Shown: piece by piece, positions 8,143 through 16,886 of the stretch
How positions within the stretch are numbered: the stretch's first letter is position 1
Layout: each line of letters opens with the position of its first letter
Assembly: GCA_016933055.1 (NCBI GenBank)
Contig: JAFGBS010000002.1
Span: forward strand, 62,001 to 126,000
From: Promethearchaeota archaeon
GTDB taxonomy: Archaea; Asgardarchaeota; Lokiarchaeia; Sigyniarchaeales; Promethearchaeaceae
Direction of reading: 5' to 3'
Length of the DNA stretch: 64,000 bases
Position numbers and translations under genes: made by a program
The notes under the pieces: generated by a model
Told to the model about the DNA's origin: nothing
The model's input: the letters and a program-made list of their open reading frames with translations, nothing else
Database searches by the model: none

Positions 8143-8922
8143 ATGATATTCAATTATTGTATCGGTCCTGCAGGATCCGGAAAAACCACTTTAATAGCTA
8201 CGACGTATAATTATCTAACCGAAAAATACAAAGAATTACGAATCATTACCGTTAATTTAGATCCAGGGGTGAGAAATTTACCATATACTCCACATATTGA
8301 TATTCGGGATTACATTTTATTAGAAGAGGTCATGGAAAGGTATGGATTGGGACCAAATGGGGGATTAGTTGCTGCCACGGACATGATCATCGATAGTATC
8401 GAGGATTTGAAATTTGAGATTTCTGAGTATAATAATCCCGATGTTGTACTAATTGATACACCAGGTCAGATGGAGTTATTTGCATTTAGAAATACTGGAC
8501 CCATGGTAGTTAGTTCTTTAGGTTATGGAGACGTTCAAAAAGTGGTTTCATTTTTATTTGATCCAACCATTTGTCGACACCCCAGTGGTTACATTTCCAC
8601 AATGTTCCTTGCAGGATCAGTTCTATATCGTTTTGCGAATATTCCTCAAATAAATGTGTTATCTAAATCCGACCTTTTAGAACCGGATATCTTGGAACGG
8701 GTTCTCGCATGGAGTGAAGACTATGATAAATTGTTCTTAGCTACTGATAAAACTGAACGGGGGTTAGTTCGAGAATTAGATAGTGGTATATCAGAAATTT
8801 TTGAACGTTTACAAAACTTTCCCCGTTTACTTAGTGTTTCTAGTCTAGAATTTACGGGAATTGAAGAATACTGGGGGGCGATTCAGAGAACTTTGAATTT
8901 TGATGAATCTCCCTATTACTAA
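8143..8922 (+). CDS. GPN-loop GTPase
   Basis: GTPase of 259 aa in the GPN family, whose eukaryotic members assemble RNA polymerases. It shows the P-loop GPAGSGKTT at residues 8-16, the diagnostic GPN tripeptide at 70-72 in GLGPNGG, the G3 motif DTPGQ at 105-109 and SKSD as the G4 motif. The ATG at 8143 follows AAAGGTAAC and gives the usual family length. The longer frame from 7852 would run across the start of the divergent synthase gene and is not credible. Confidence 0.93.
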   Translation: MIFNYCIGPAGSGKTTLIATTYNYLTEKYKELRIITVNLDPGVRNLPYTPHIDIRDYILLEEVMERYGLGPNGGLVAATDMIIDSIEDLKFEISEYNNPDVVLIDTPGQMELFAFRNTGPMVVSSLGYGDVQKVVSFLFDPTICRHPSGYISTMFLAGSVLYRFANIPQINVLSKSDLLEPDILERVLAWSEDYDKLFLATDKTERGLVRELDSGISEIFERLQNFPRLLSVSSLEFTGIEEYWGAIQRTLNFDESPYY

Positions 8923-8967
8923 AAAAGGGAATGGGACAGGAGAGAATTGAACTCCCGACCACTCGGC

Positions 8968-8990
8968 TTCTGTACTATGTTAAATTAGTT
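8968..8990 (-). other. tRNA-Pro intron 2 (anticodon loop, 23 nt)
   Basis: Insert at the canonical position 37/38 of the anticodon loop, as in many archaeal tRNAs. The exact ends may shift by one base because flanking bases repeat. Splicing would need the bulge-helix-bulge endonuclease. Confidence 0.75.
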
Positions 8991-9006
8991 CCCCAGCCGA
9001 GTATCA

Positions 9007-9042
9007 ATCCGGTTACCTCCCCATTATGACAACGGGGAGAAA
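9007..9042 (-). other. tRNA-Pro intron 1 (D arm, 36 nt)
   Basis: Insert between the D loop, which ends CCTGGTA, and the 3' D-stem strand TGAT, at about position 21/22. The insert contains its own stem CTCCCC/GGGGAG. Its removal restores a standard D arm. Confidence 0.75.
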
Positions 9043-9162
9043 TACCAGGCTAGACCACTGTCCCACGTATTATATTTTAGAAGTATATTATCATATTCAT
9101 GAAGTTAAAAAAATTTTTCTATATCGCTAGATTATCAAGAATACTGGAATAATTTTCATTAA

Positions 9163-9237
9163 GGGTCCGTAGTCTAGCCAGGATAAGGTGCTGGCTTGCG
9201 GAGCCAGTTGTCGCAGGTTCGAATCCTGCCGGACCCG
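9163..9237 (+). tRNA. tRNA-Arg(GCG)
   Basis: Uninterrupted 75-base tRNA. Acceptor GGGTCCG pairs with CGGACCC and the discriminator is G. The anticodon arm is CTGGC, TTGCGGA, GCCAG, giving anticodon GCG for arginine CGC/CGU codons. The T arm is GCAGG, TTCGAAT, CCTGC. It is divergent from tRNA-Pro. Confidence 0.96.
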
Positions 9238-9238
9238 C

Positions 9239-9252
9239 TATTTTTCTTCTAT
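9239..9252 (+). terminator. T-rich terminator after tRNA-Arg
   Basis: A pyrimidine tract with five T in a row begins two bases after the tRNA. This is typical of archaeal intrinsic termination. Confidence 0.45.
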
Positions 9253-9337
9253 TCCTTACTCATCTGTATTTATCTTCTGCGTAGTGCAAATAATTCGAAG
9301 AATATTATTTTTCTGTTTGGTTTAAAATTATCTTTCT

Positions 9338-9344
9338 GAGGAGA
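9338..9344 (+). promoter_or_regulatory. Strong Shine-Dalgarno site
   Basis: GAGGAGA lies 5 bases ahead of the ATG at 9350. It is the main reason to accept the small gene that follows. Confidence 0.7.
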
Positions 9345-9349
9345 ACAGC

Positions 9350-9643
9350 ATGAAAAAAAGAATTGATCCTTTAATTTTAGGAAAATCAGAAAACCTAATC
9401 CAGATATTTGAAACCAATAAAAATAATGAATTTCTAAAGGTTTTGCGAAAAGTTACAAATCTTATGCAGTTGGATGAAGATACTCCCTATACACAGATAT
9501 TGGCAAAAAATATTCGAAGCATGGCCACAGAAATTGAAATACGTATCGACGAGTTTTTAGACAGTAAAAACATACCCTTTCGAACAGAAGTGTTTTTACT
9601 TATTTTGTTCCAAGAGTTATTAGATACATTTGTGTCTAATTGA
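9350..9643 (+). CDS. Hypothetical small helical protein (97 aa)
   Basis: I do not recognise a family. The protein is mostly predicted helix, charged, with no cysteines, signal peptide or membrane segment. Its ribosome site is one of the best in the window. It stands alone between tRNA-Arg and a 490-base gap ahead of MCM. Confidence 0.6.
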   Translation: MKKRIDPLILGKSENLIQIFETNKNNEFLKVLRKVTNLMQLDEDTPYTQILAKNIRSMATEIEIRIDEFLDSKNIPFRTEVFLLILFQELLDTFVSN

Positions 9644-10134
9644 ATTATTCTAATTTAAACATTCGTTGATTATAAAGGGAGAAAGCTAATAAAGAGGGGA
9701 ATATGGTTGTTAGGTTAATTTTTTGAATATTCCTATCATTGGTTAGCGTATGCCGATGGGACCATCAGATCAATATTATAATATACCTGTGACGTTAGGA
9801 GGGGTTTTGGGATCAATTGCGGAATTTTGCGTATATATCGGCTATATTGTTCCAAAAAGGCTGAGGGGACGGTGGATAGAATAAGGCTAATCTTGGGAAA
9901 GTTTTTTCGCGCATTTAATAATGGGTTAATGAAATACTTCTTCTGTTTTTTTAGTTTTCTTACTTAAAGAATCATAGAATAGCGGGGACCTACAATTGGG
10001 TTAATAATATAATTTAAATAAAACAGACAAAAATATCTCTTCACCGTTTTCGTCGCAATTTGGATATTCTTTGGTTAATACGCTATCGAACTACAAGATA
10101 ATTACACAATATAAGAGAATAAGGAAATATTAGT
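9644..10134. other. Gap ahead of MCM, largely non-coding
   Basis: This gap of 491 bases holds a weak 44-codon open frame (9750-9884), listed separately. An AT-rich TATA-like stretch lies near 10004-10025, and an AAGGA ribosome site lies near 10120 ahead of the MCM start. I see no tRNA and no conserved RNA signature. Confidence 0.5.
9750..9884 (+). CDS. Possible 44-aa membrane peptide
   Basis: An open frame from ATG 9750 to TAA 9884. It begins MPMGPSDQYYNIPVTLGG, continues through one plausible hydrophobic segment (VLGSIAEFCVYIGYIV) and ends in a basic tail, KRLRGRWIE. The composition fits a single-pass peptide with positive residues inside. There is no clear ribosome site. It could equally be chance or the remnant of a larger membrane gene. 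Confidence 0.25.
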   Translation: MPMGPSDQYYNIPVTLGGVLGSIAEFCVYIGYIVPKRLRGRWIE

Positions 10135-13100
10135 ATGGTAAATGCAGTTGGACAACCTCCACAAAATCCGAAAACCAATTTTGAAGATTTTTTTAGAAAC
10201 TACGAAGATAGCCCTAATCACTTCAAATATTTAGAAGAAATACAAAATGCTGCATTACGTAAAATCCAGTATATCTATGTCCTATTCGAAGACATTTTGT
10301 ACTATGATCCCTCCTTAGCAGAAATCTTACGGAAAGAGCCAGAAGAAACTTTAAAGCAAGGAGTGGATGCATTTAAAGATTTATTAAGGTATTATTCAAG
10401 AGGAAAGATCGACGATAAAAGGGACTATTTCGTTCGAATCACCACCAATAATAATTCTAATGAAGTAAATCTAAGAAAACTCCGAGCGGAGCATATTGAT
10501 AGACTTGTATATATTCATGGTATCTTGATACGAGCTTCTCAAATTATCCCACAAATCACTGAAGCAATATTCGAGTGCCCTGTCTGTCAGTTAGAAACCC
10601 GAGTTGAGCAAATTGAAAATGCTTTGATCGTGCCCAAACAATGTTCTAACTGTAAAAACAAATCGGGATTTATGGTAAAATCTAAGGACTCAAAATTTAT
10701 TGATTGGCAAAGTATTCAAATCCAAGAGTTACCCGAAGAATTGCAGCCAGGTCGTGTTCCTTATTCGATTAAAGGAATCCTAACGCACGATTTGGTGGAT
10801 ATTACTCGCCCTGGAGATCGCGTGAAAATCACTGGAATATTTAAAACCTATGTGAATGAAAATTCTCGAGGTAAAAAAACCACTCTCTTTACGCCTTATA
10901 TGAAAATCCTTAGCATTGAAGCACAGAACACAGAAAGAGATGCGTTGGATATAAGCCCCGAGGATGAGAAAGAATTCAAACGGCTTGCCGCAAAACCTAA
11001 TATCCAAGAGATTATTGCACGTTCTGTAGCACCATCCATTTTAGGAATGGACCACCTCAAAATGGCAGCTGCTCTTGCTTTATTTGGAGGAGTAAGGAAA
11101 CAAATGAAAGATGGGAGTGCACGTCGTGGGGATATTCATGTTTTATTCGTAGGAGATCCCGGTACAGGAAAAAGTATTCATGGAGACGAAAAAGTATATA
11201 TCGGTTATCCCGTGGAAAAAAAAATCAAATGGAATCAAATCCCAATAGGAGATCTTATTGATAATTTAATGAATGACAACAGGGAGGATATACTATCAAT
11301 AAATGGTTCGGAAATACTTCGATTAAATGAGAAAAATCAATTATTCACAGCTTCATTTAATTCTGATACATTTAAAACCCAGAAAGCAAAAATTATTGAA
11401 GTTAGTAGACATCAGACGGATAATTTAATTAAAATAACCACAAATTCAGGTCGGAGAATACTAACTACTCCCGATCACTCATTCAGTACTATCATTAACG
11501 GTAAACTAAAAGTGTTAACAGCAAATCAACTAAATCAAGAAATCTATCTTCCTGTCGCCAGACATCTGGAATTAAATGATTCACTAATAAGTAATTTTGC
11601 TGATATGACTATAAATATCCTTGAAAACGAAAATATAAGCGCCAACAATATTCATGAACCATGTAAATTATTAAAATCTAATCATATTGGGAAAATGGAA
11701 GCATGTGAAAATGCAAATATAACTCATGGAACATTTAATATATATACCGGCAATTTGGGTTCACTACCAAGAGGAGATTGGATAAGAACCAAGTTTGACA
11801 CACCGTGGTTTCCGAGAACCATACCATTTACTGAGGAATTCGGGAGATTAATTGGTTCTTATTTAGTTGAAGGAAATTCAGAAAAAACCATATTAAAGAT
11901 TACTAATACGAATGATGAAATTAAGAATATTCTATATTATGATTTTCACAAAATCTTTCAAAAATCTATTATCATCGAGAATGGATGCCTTTTATATCAA
12001 TCCAACATATATAAATGGTTTAAGATAAATTTTGGAACTTGTGCTACCAATAAGAAGATTCCATACCACTTTTTTATGACACCGAAGAAATTCCGTAAAA
12101 GCATACTCTCTGCATATTTTAGTGGAGATGGGTGGATTGAACTGAAAAGTGCGACTTTAAATGTATTAACCAAAAGTAAAGGATTAGCACTGTCTATATT
12201 GGATCTTCTAACTACTTTTGGTATTTATGGTTCCTATCATATTAAAAAGAAGAAGAAAGGGGAATATACGGATAATAAATATTACCAAATTAAAATCACA
12301 GGAAAAGAACTATATAAATATGCTAAGCTGATAGGATTTATTTCTGCGAAAAAACAAAGAACCCTTGAATCATTTGTCAAAACTTGGATTAGCCGTAAAC
12401 GATATCAATCCAATGACATAATCCCGAATATCGGGAATTTAATTAACGATGTAGATAATCAACTTGAACATGTCGGAAAACGAAGAAGTAGGGAAAGAAG
12501 TTATAAAGGAGAACTCTGGGCAAAAAACTGTAGACAACGAGTAGAAAGAATTTATTTACAAAACAAAGTTGAAAAATTAAAGGAGATATTTGAACAAAAA
12601 AATAAAGCATACTCAGATGAGTTACTACGTTTAGAGCAACTAGCTTATTCCGATATTTTTTGGGATACAATTATTTCTATAGAACCAGTAAAAGGAAAAT
12701 TCCTTGTATATGATATTGGTACCTCAGATGGACATTTTGTGGTTGCGAATGGTAACTTGATTGTGCATAACAGCCAGATTTTGAAGCAATGTGCGCATAT
12801 ATCCCCACAAGCAATTTATGCTTCCGGTAAAGGTTCTTCAGCTGCGGGACTTACTGCTGCTGTAGTCAGAGAAAACGATGCCGCGGGTCTATCGTTAGAA
12901 GCAGGTGCTCTGGTTCTTGCTGATGGAGGAAATGCAATTATCGACGAATTCGATAAAATGGATAATCGGGATCGTGTAGCTATCCATGAAGCTATGGAGC
13001 AGCAAAGTTATCACCCACAAACAGAAATTTTGACTACTTACGGTGAAAGAATTCAAATCGGAAAATTTGTCGACTTTTTGATGAAAAACCATTCCCAACA

Positions 13101-15042
13101 GGTGATTCAAGGGATTAATTGTGAAATTTTACCCACTTCAATCGTGGAAATCTACAGTTCAGATTTTGAAAAAGTGTTTAAAACAAGAATTGACCGAATA
13201 AGTAGACATAAAGCTCCTAATTTTTTTTGCAAAGTCAAATTTTCTAATGGACGATCGGTTATCGTCACTCCAGAGCATCCTATGTATGTGTTTAAGAACG
13301 GCGAGATTATGACCATCCCTGCTGAATATTGTAAAGAGGGGGATTTTATACCAGCTCCCTCATTTCTACCAAACTCTAGTGAACCTATAGAATTAGAGGG
13401 ACTTATTCCACCACTAGATTCAAATTCTAAGACAATTTTCCTACCAAGGAGTCTTAACAACAATATTGCACGTATTTTGGGATATCAGATTGACATAGAT
13501 CAATATTGTTGGGGATCAGCAGTAGAAATCGGATTTTCTAGTAAGGTTCTCACAGTGATCAATGATATTACACAATTATGTCAAAACGAATTTCATCTCA
13601 GTCCTACGTTTTCCACGCAACCAAATGGATTAATTACGTTGCATTTTAATTCTTTGGAATTATGTAGATGGTTTCATGCAAATTTTAGAGAAATACTGAA
13701 ATCAGACCGATATAAACGAATACCATCGAAAATCATGGCTGGAAGTAAATCCATAGCACGCTCCTTTCTCCAAGCCGTATTTAAAAAAAATGGTAGAATA
13801 AAATCGGATTCCATATGTTACCAGAGTAGATCCGATGGATTTTCAAGAGACATTCAAGATTTACTCCTCAAATTAGAAATACGATCCCGTATCATTCAGG
13901 AAATCCATAATCATGACTCCTATCAAGTACAAATTTGTGCTCATAGTTATTTAAAATTCTTTAGACTAATAATTGAGAAAGATGACAAACGGTTCAATAA
14001 GATTCTGAATCTGGTGAAGAAGAGTCCCCAGCCAAATGATCATAGAAAAATTCATTGGGAACACATCACAGAAATCCGGAAAATTTCTAATAAAGGAGAG
14101 TATTTCACTCCGTGGGTATATGATATAACCGTAGAACCCAATCATACCTTTATTTCTCAAGGCGTAATTCTTCATAACACGGTTAGTGTCGCCAAGGCAG
14201 GTATAATTGCGACTTTGAGGGCTCGTACATCCATTATTGCTGCTGCAAATCCGAAGATGGGACGATATTCTGAATATAAAACTCCTTCAGAAAACATTAA
14301 TTTAAGTCCCCCGATCCTTTCTAGGTTCGATCTTATTTTTATAGTAAAAGATACTCCCGATGAAACTTTTGACCAAGAAATTGCAGACTTCATCTTGGAT
14401 ATGAACACCGAGGATGCGTTAACAAATACGGGAACCAACAAAGATCCTATTATACCAGGTGATGAGCTACAGAAATATATTAAATATGCTCGAAATAAAG
14501 TTGTTCCAAAATTAACCCCAGAAGCTCGAAAAGTGATTCGAGATTTTTATGTGGATCTACGAAAGGTAAATAGAAATGATGAAAATGCAGCAATTGCAGT
14601 TGTTGCAAGAAATCTAGAAGGTTATATCCGAATAGCAGAAGCATATGCAAGAATGGCTTTACGTAATTATGTAACCAAAGAGGATGCCGAAGATGTTTTA
14701 AAACTAGCTCGAAGGAGTCTAGACGATACTAGTAGAGACCCCGACACAGGAAAATATGATGCCGATCGAGTATTAACCGGAATATCAGCAGCACGAGCAA
14801 AAATTGTCGGATTTTTAGATGAACTCAAGAAGAAGATTGATGCTAATAATGGGCAACCTATTGATGAGGATCAATTTCTGGCAGATCTGGAATTTGATAA
14901 GGATATCGAAGGATCGAAACTGAGAAAATTATTAGAAAATCTTGTAAATGAAGGTACAGTTTACAGACCAAGTCCTGGCAAAATAGACTTATGTCCAGAT
15001 AGTGAAAAGGATGATATTCAGTTAAAAAATAAAAAAAAATAA
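10135..15042 (+). CDS. mcm: Replicative helicase MCM precursor with two inteins
   Basis: Frame of 1635 aa encoding the MCM replicative helicase, about 711 aa after protein splicing. The N-terminal domain carries a zinc site at C148, C151, C170, C173. Walker A (GDPGTGK) ends at residue 346, where intein 1 interrupts it before S880. Walker B is IIDEFDKMD, followed by HEAMEQQ where intein 2 sits. The arginine finger LSRFD and a C-terminal winged helix complete the protein. Both inteins lie in the ATPase core, so an unspliced product cannot hydrolyse ATP. An AAGGA ribosome site precedes the ATG. The gene is convergent with the histone gene. Confidence 0.96.
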   Translation: MVNAVGQPPQNPKTNFEDFFRNYEDSPNHFKYLEEIQNAALRKIQYIYVLFEDILYYDPSLAEILRKEPEETLKQGVDAFKDLLRYYSRGKIDDKRDYFVRITTNNNSNEVNLRKLRAEHIDRLVYIHGILIRASQIIPQITEAIFECPVCQLETRVEQIENALIVPKQCSNCKNKSGFMVKSKDSKFIDWQSIQIQELPEELQPGRVPYSIKGILTHDLVDITRPGDRVKITGIFKTYVNENSRGKKTTLFTPYMKILSIEAQNTERDALDISPEDEKEFKRLAAKPNIQEIIARSVAPSILGMDHLKMAAALALFGGVRKQMKDGSARRGDIHVLFVGDPGTGKSIHGDEKVYIGYPVEKKIKWNQIPIGDLIDNLMNDNREDILSINGSEILRLNEKNQLFTASFNSDTFKTQKAKIIEVSRHQTDNLIKITTNSGRRILTTPDHSFSTIINGKLKVLTANQLNQEIYLPVARHLELNDSLISNFADMTINILENENISANNIHEPCKLLKSNHIGKMEACENANITHGTFNIYTGNLGSLPRGDWIRTKFDTPWFPRTIPFTEEFGRLIGSYLVEGNSEKTILKITNTNDEIKNILYYDFHKIFQKSIIIENGCLLYQSNIYKWFKINFGTCATNKKIPYHFFMTPKKFRKSILSAYFSGDGWIELKSATLNVLTKSKGLALSILDLLTTFGIYGSYHIKKKKKGEYTDNKYYQIKITGKELYKYAKLIGFISAKKQRTLESFVKTWISRKRYQSNDIIPNIGNLINDVDNQLEHVGKRRSRERSYKGELWAKNCRQRVERIYLQNKVEKLKEIFEQKNKAYSDELLRLEQLAYSDIFWDTIISIEPVKGKFLVYDIGTSDGHFVVANGNLIVHNSQILKQCAHISPQAIYASGKGSSAAGLTAAVVRENDAAGLSLEAGALVLADGGNAIIDEFDKMDNRDRVAIHEAMEQQSYHPQTEILTTYGERIQIGKFVDFLMKNHSQQVIQGINCEILPTSIVEIYSSDFEKVFKTRIDRISRHKAPNFFCKVKFSNGRSVIVTPEHPMYVFKNGEIMTIPAEYCKEGDFIPAPSFLPNSSEPIELEGLIPPLDSNSKTIFLPRSLNNNIARILGYQIDIDQYCWGSAVEIGFSSKVLTVINDITQLCQNEFHLSPTFSTQPNGLITLHFNSLELCRWFHANFREILKSDRYKRIPSKIMAGSKSIARSFLQAVFKKNGRIKSDSICYQSRSDGFSRDIQDLLLKLEIRSRIIQEIHNHDSYQVQICAHSYLKFFRLIIEKDDKRFNKILNLVKKSPQPNDHRKIHWEHITEIRKISNKGEYFTPWVYDITVEPNHTFISQGVILHNTVSVAKAGIIATLRARTSIIAAANPKMGRYSEYKTPSENINLSPPILSRFDLIFIVKDTPDETFDQEIADFILDMNTEDALTNTGTNKDPIIPGDELQKYIKYARNKVVPKLTPEARKVIRDFYVDLRKVNRNDENAAIAVVARNLEGYIRIAEAYARMALRNYVTKEDAEDVLKLARRSLDDTSRDPDTGKYDADRVLTGISAARAKIVGFLDELKKKIDANNGQPIDEDQFLADLEFDKDIEGSKLRKLLENLVNEGTVYRPSPGKIDLCPDSEKDDIQLKNKKK
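11173..12771 (+). mobile_element. MCM intein 1 (Walker A site), with LAGLIDADG endonuclease
   Basis: In-frame insert of 533 aa (residues 347-879) inside the Walker A motif, the position known as MCM/CDC21 site a. It starts with Ser in SIHGDEKVYIG, has a block-B-like TTPDHSF, and ends VHN before an extein Ser. Two LAGLIDADG-like helices are visible, FGRLIGSYLVEG at 569-580 and SILSAYFSGDG at 656-666. Both keep an acidic residue, so the homing endonuclease may be active. Confidence 0.93.
13006..14178 (+). mobile_element. MCM intein 2 (site b), degenerate endonuclease
   Basis: In-frame insert of 391 aa (residues 958-1348) after HEAMEQQ, known as MCM/CDC21 site b. It starts with Ser in SYHPQTEIL, has block B TPEHPMY and ends LHN before an extein Thr. 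The two LAGLIDADG helices are worn: IARILGYQIDID near 1111-1122 and FLQAVFKKNG at 1211-1220, where the catalytic acid is replaced by lysine or asparagine. The endonuclease is therefore probably dead while splicing residues remain. Confidence 0.92.
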
Positions 15043-15065
15043 AATAATGTTATGAAGATGAAGAT

Positions 15066-15275
15066 TTACTCAAGATTTATAGCAAGCTTCATGTCATCTT
15101 CAGTTAATTTCTTTCGTTGGGCATGTCGAGATAGTTCTAATGCTTTATTTGTTAATTCTTTTGCAATATATTCTAAATGAGCAATTAACTCATCTACAGC
15201 TTCTCGACTGACCATTTCTGCCCCACAACTCTTCATTAACTCTTTAATAGGGGACCAGGCAAATACTTTTGGCAT
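15066..15275 (-). CDS. Archaeal histone
   Basis: Histone-fold protein of 69 aa that wraps DNA as dimers and longer polymers. The fold is readable as FAWSPIKELMKSCGAEMVS, then a long central helix, then RHAQRKKLTEDDMKLAI at the C-terminus. There is no N-terminal tail of the eukaryotic kind. It coexists with two Alba proteins, so this genome has both main archaeal chromatin systems. A GGAGG ribosome site precedes the ATG. Confidence 0.96.
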   Translation of the reverse strand: MPKVFAWSPIKELMKSCGAEMVSREAVDELIAHLEYIAKELTNKALELSRHAQRKKLTEDDMKLAINLE

Positions 15276-15283
15276 GATAGTTT

Positions 15284-15288
15284 CCTCC
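15284..15288 (-). promoter_or_regulatory. Shine-Dalgarno site of the histone gene
   Basis: GGAGG on the minus strand, 8 bases ahead of the ATG, fitting a highly translated gene. Confidence 0.65.
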
Positions 15289-15453
15289 GCAATTTTTTTT
15301 GTTATTTTGTATAGAAGCCCTTTTCAGAGCAACTATGAACTATATGTGGGATTCCATTAATAAATTTAACGGAATATGAGGTTTTGGAAGAGATTTTGCG
15401 AGTTCGACAAAAAGTAGGGAAATTGTAATTTCTGCCAGATCTGAAGGACCGGG

Positions 15454-15502
15454 GCACTGATTCGGAGATCAAATTGTGAAATCACATCTCCATCGGCAGT
15501 GC
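15454..15502. other. Bulged hairpin, possible structured RNA
   Basis: GCACTG (15454-15459) pairs perfectly with CAGTGC (15497-15502), and GGAGAT (15464-15469) pairs perfectly with ATCTCC (15486-15491). An ATTC/ATCGG internal loop separates the two stems. A small inner GTG/CAC stem is possible. It lies about 160 bases ahead of the dehydrogenase start. No known riboswitch or small RNA class is recognised. Confidence 0.4.
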
Positions 15503-15661
15503 AATAAAAGAGTAGAAAATTACGAATTTGTTAATCAGAAAACCCCTAAAATTTCTTCAACAAATTAAATTATCCAATTTTTCTTCGTAAATGGACTATT
15601 TATAGAAATTTAAAAAAACGATCCGATGTTCCCAATTATTTATCTTCAAAGAGTTTCTACT

Positions 15662-16762
15662 ATGATGTGTATGAAATCCAAAAAGATTGCATTGATCATG
15701 GGTGATGGGATTGGCAAAGAAGTAATTCCTGAGGCAAAACAAATATTGCTTACTATCGCAAATCATACCGATCATCGATTTGATTTTCTAGAAATTCCTG
15801 CGGGTGGAGAGGTCTGGAAAGAGACAGGACAATCCATAACCGATGCTTCTTTTGAAAAATTAAGAACTGTAGATGCCATTGTATTAGGTGCACTGGGTAT
15901 ACCCGGACTACCGCAAGGTGTAGCAGAATATGCAGTTCTAAAAATTCGACAAGAATTCAATCAATATGTGAATTTACGTCCCATTTTTCTTTATGAACCC
16001 TTGAGGGATATCTGTCCATTAAAAGATGAATTTATTGGGGATGGAATTAATATGTTCATTCTCAGGGAAAATAGTGAGGGAATTTATTCTAAGATCGGAG
16101 GTAAAGTTCAAGATCGGGCCACAATCGATACTATGATCTTTACAGAATTGGGAGTAAAGCGAATCTTAGAGTTTGCATTTGAGTTTGCCCACAAAAAAAA
16201 TCATACGAGGATATGTTCCGTAGATAAAGCAAATTTACTATATACTTCTACGATGTGGCGATCTATGTTTAAGGAGCTGGGGGAAAAATATCCAAATTTA
16301 GAAAAAAAGAGCTATTACATAGATGCGTTTTGCCAGTGGTTAATTCGAGCACCCTATCAATTTCAGACTGTAGTGAGCTCGAACATGTTTGGAGATATAA
16401 TCAGTGATGAAGCTGCATTTTTAGCAGGATCATTAGGTATGGTAGCTAGTGCAAATCTTAATCCAAGTCCAAATGGAATTTCTATGTTCGAACCAATTCA
16501 CGGCTCTGCACCTGATATCGCTGGAGATAATATCGCAAATCCCATTGCATCTATTTTATCCATAGGATTAATGATGGAACTGGTATTTGCAGATTCATAT
16601 ATAGGGGAAATTCTGCATCATTCCATCGCAAGTGTATTAGAAACCCATCGAACTCCTGATATTTACCCCAAGATTAAGGAGAAACCCAAAGTAAAAAAAG
16701 TTACTACGCAGGAAATGGGTAAATTAATTCAGAACATAGTTTCAAATGAATTACGTAAATAG
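15662..16762 (+). CDS. Isopropylmalate / homoisocitrate dehydrogenase family enzyme
   Basis: NAD(P)-dependent beta-decarboxylating dehydrogenase, about 366 aa. It shows MGDGIGKEV at the N-terminus, LRENSEGIYS for substrate and metal binding, DKANLL, VVSSNMFGDIISDEAA with the metal aspartates, and FEPIHGSAPDIAG for the cofactor. Substrate is uncertain: 3-isopropylmalate, homoisocitrate, isocitrate or tartrate-like acids. The ATG at 15662 was chosen over the frame start at 15626 because family proteins begin just before KIALIMGDG. ATG 15671 is also possible. It may act after the synthase at 6.7-8.0 kb. Confidence 0.85.
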   Translation: MMCMKSKKIALIMGDGIGKEVIPEAKQILLTIANHTDHRFDFLEIPAGGEVWKETGQSITDASFEKLRTVDAIVLGALGIPGLPQGVAEYAVLKIRQEFNQYVNLRPIFLYEPLRDICPLKDEFIGDGINMFILRENSEGIYSKIGGKVQDRATIDTMIFTELGVKRILEFAFEFAHKKNHTRICSVDKANLLYTSTMWRSMFKELGEKYPNLEKKSYYIDAFCQWLIRAPYQFQTVVSSNMFGDIISDEAAFLAGSLGMVASANLNPSPNGISMFEPIHGSAPDIAGDNIANPIASILSIGLMMELVFADSYIGEILHHSIASVLETHRTPDIYPKIKEKPKVKKVTTQEMGKLIQNIVSNELRK

Positions 16763-16886
16763 AACTCTAATCGTCTAAAAGAACCAAGATTTTTTGTTGA
16801 ATACCCGTAAGTTCTTGCGAAATCTCTTCTAATGGATTTTTTATTTCCTTTGTAGCAACGCGTTCTTCGTCTTTTTTGGGATTCCG

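Larger units (their letters stand above)
8932..9064 (-). tRNA. tRNA-Pro(GGG) with two introns
   Basis: The 133-base gene folds as a 74-base tRNA once two inserts are removed. Acceptor GGGACAG pairs with CTGTCCC and the discriminator base is A. The T arm is GGGAG, TTCAATT, CTCTC. The anticodon stem is CTCGG/CCGAG and the loop starts CTGGGG, giving anticodon GGG for proline. One intron lies at the 3' side of the D loop and a second in the anticodon loop. A run of six T follows the 3' end on the minus strand. Confidence 0.9.
15276..15625. other. Divergent intergenic region between histone and dehydrogenase genes
   Basis: About 350 bases with no credible open frame. It must contain the promoters of both flanking genes. 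The most notable content is a two-part hairpin at 15454-15502, listed separately. Confidence 0.5.
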
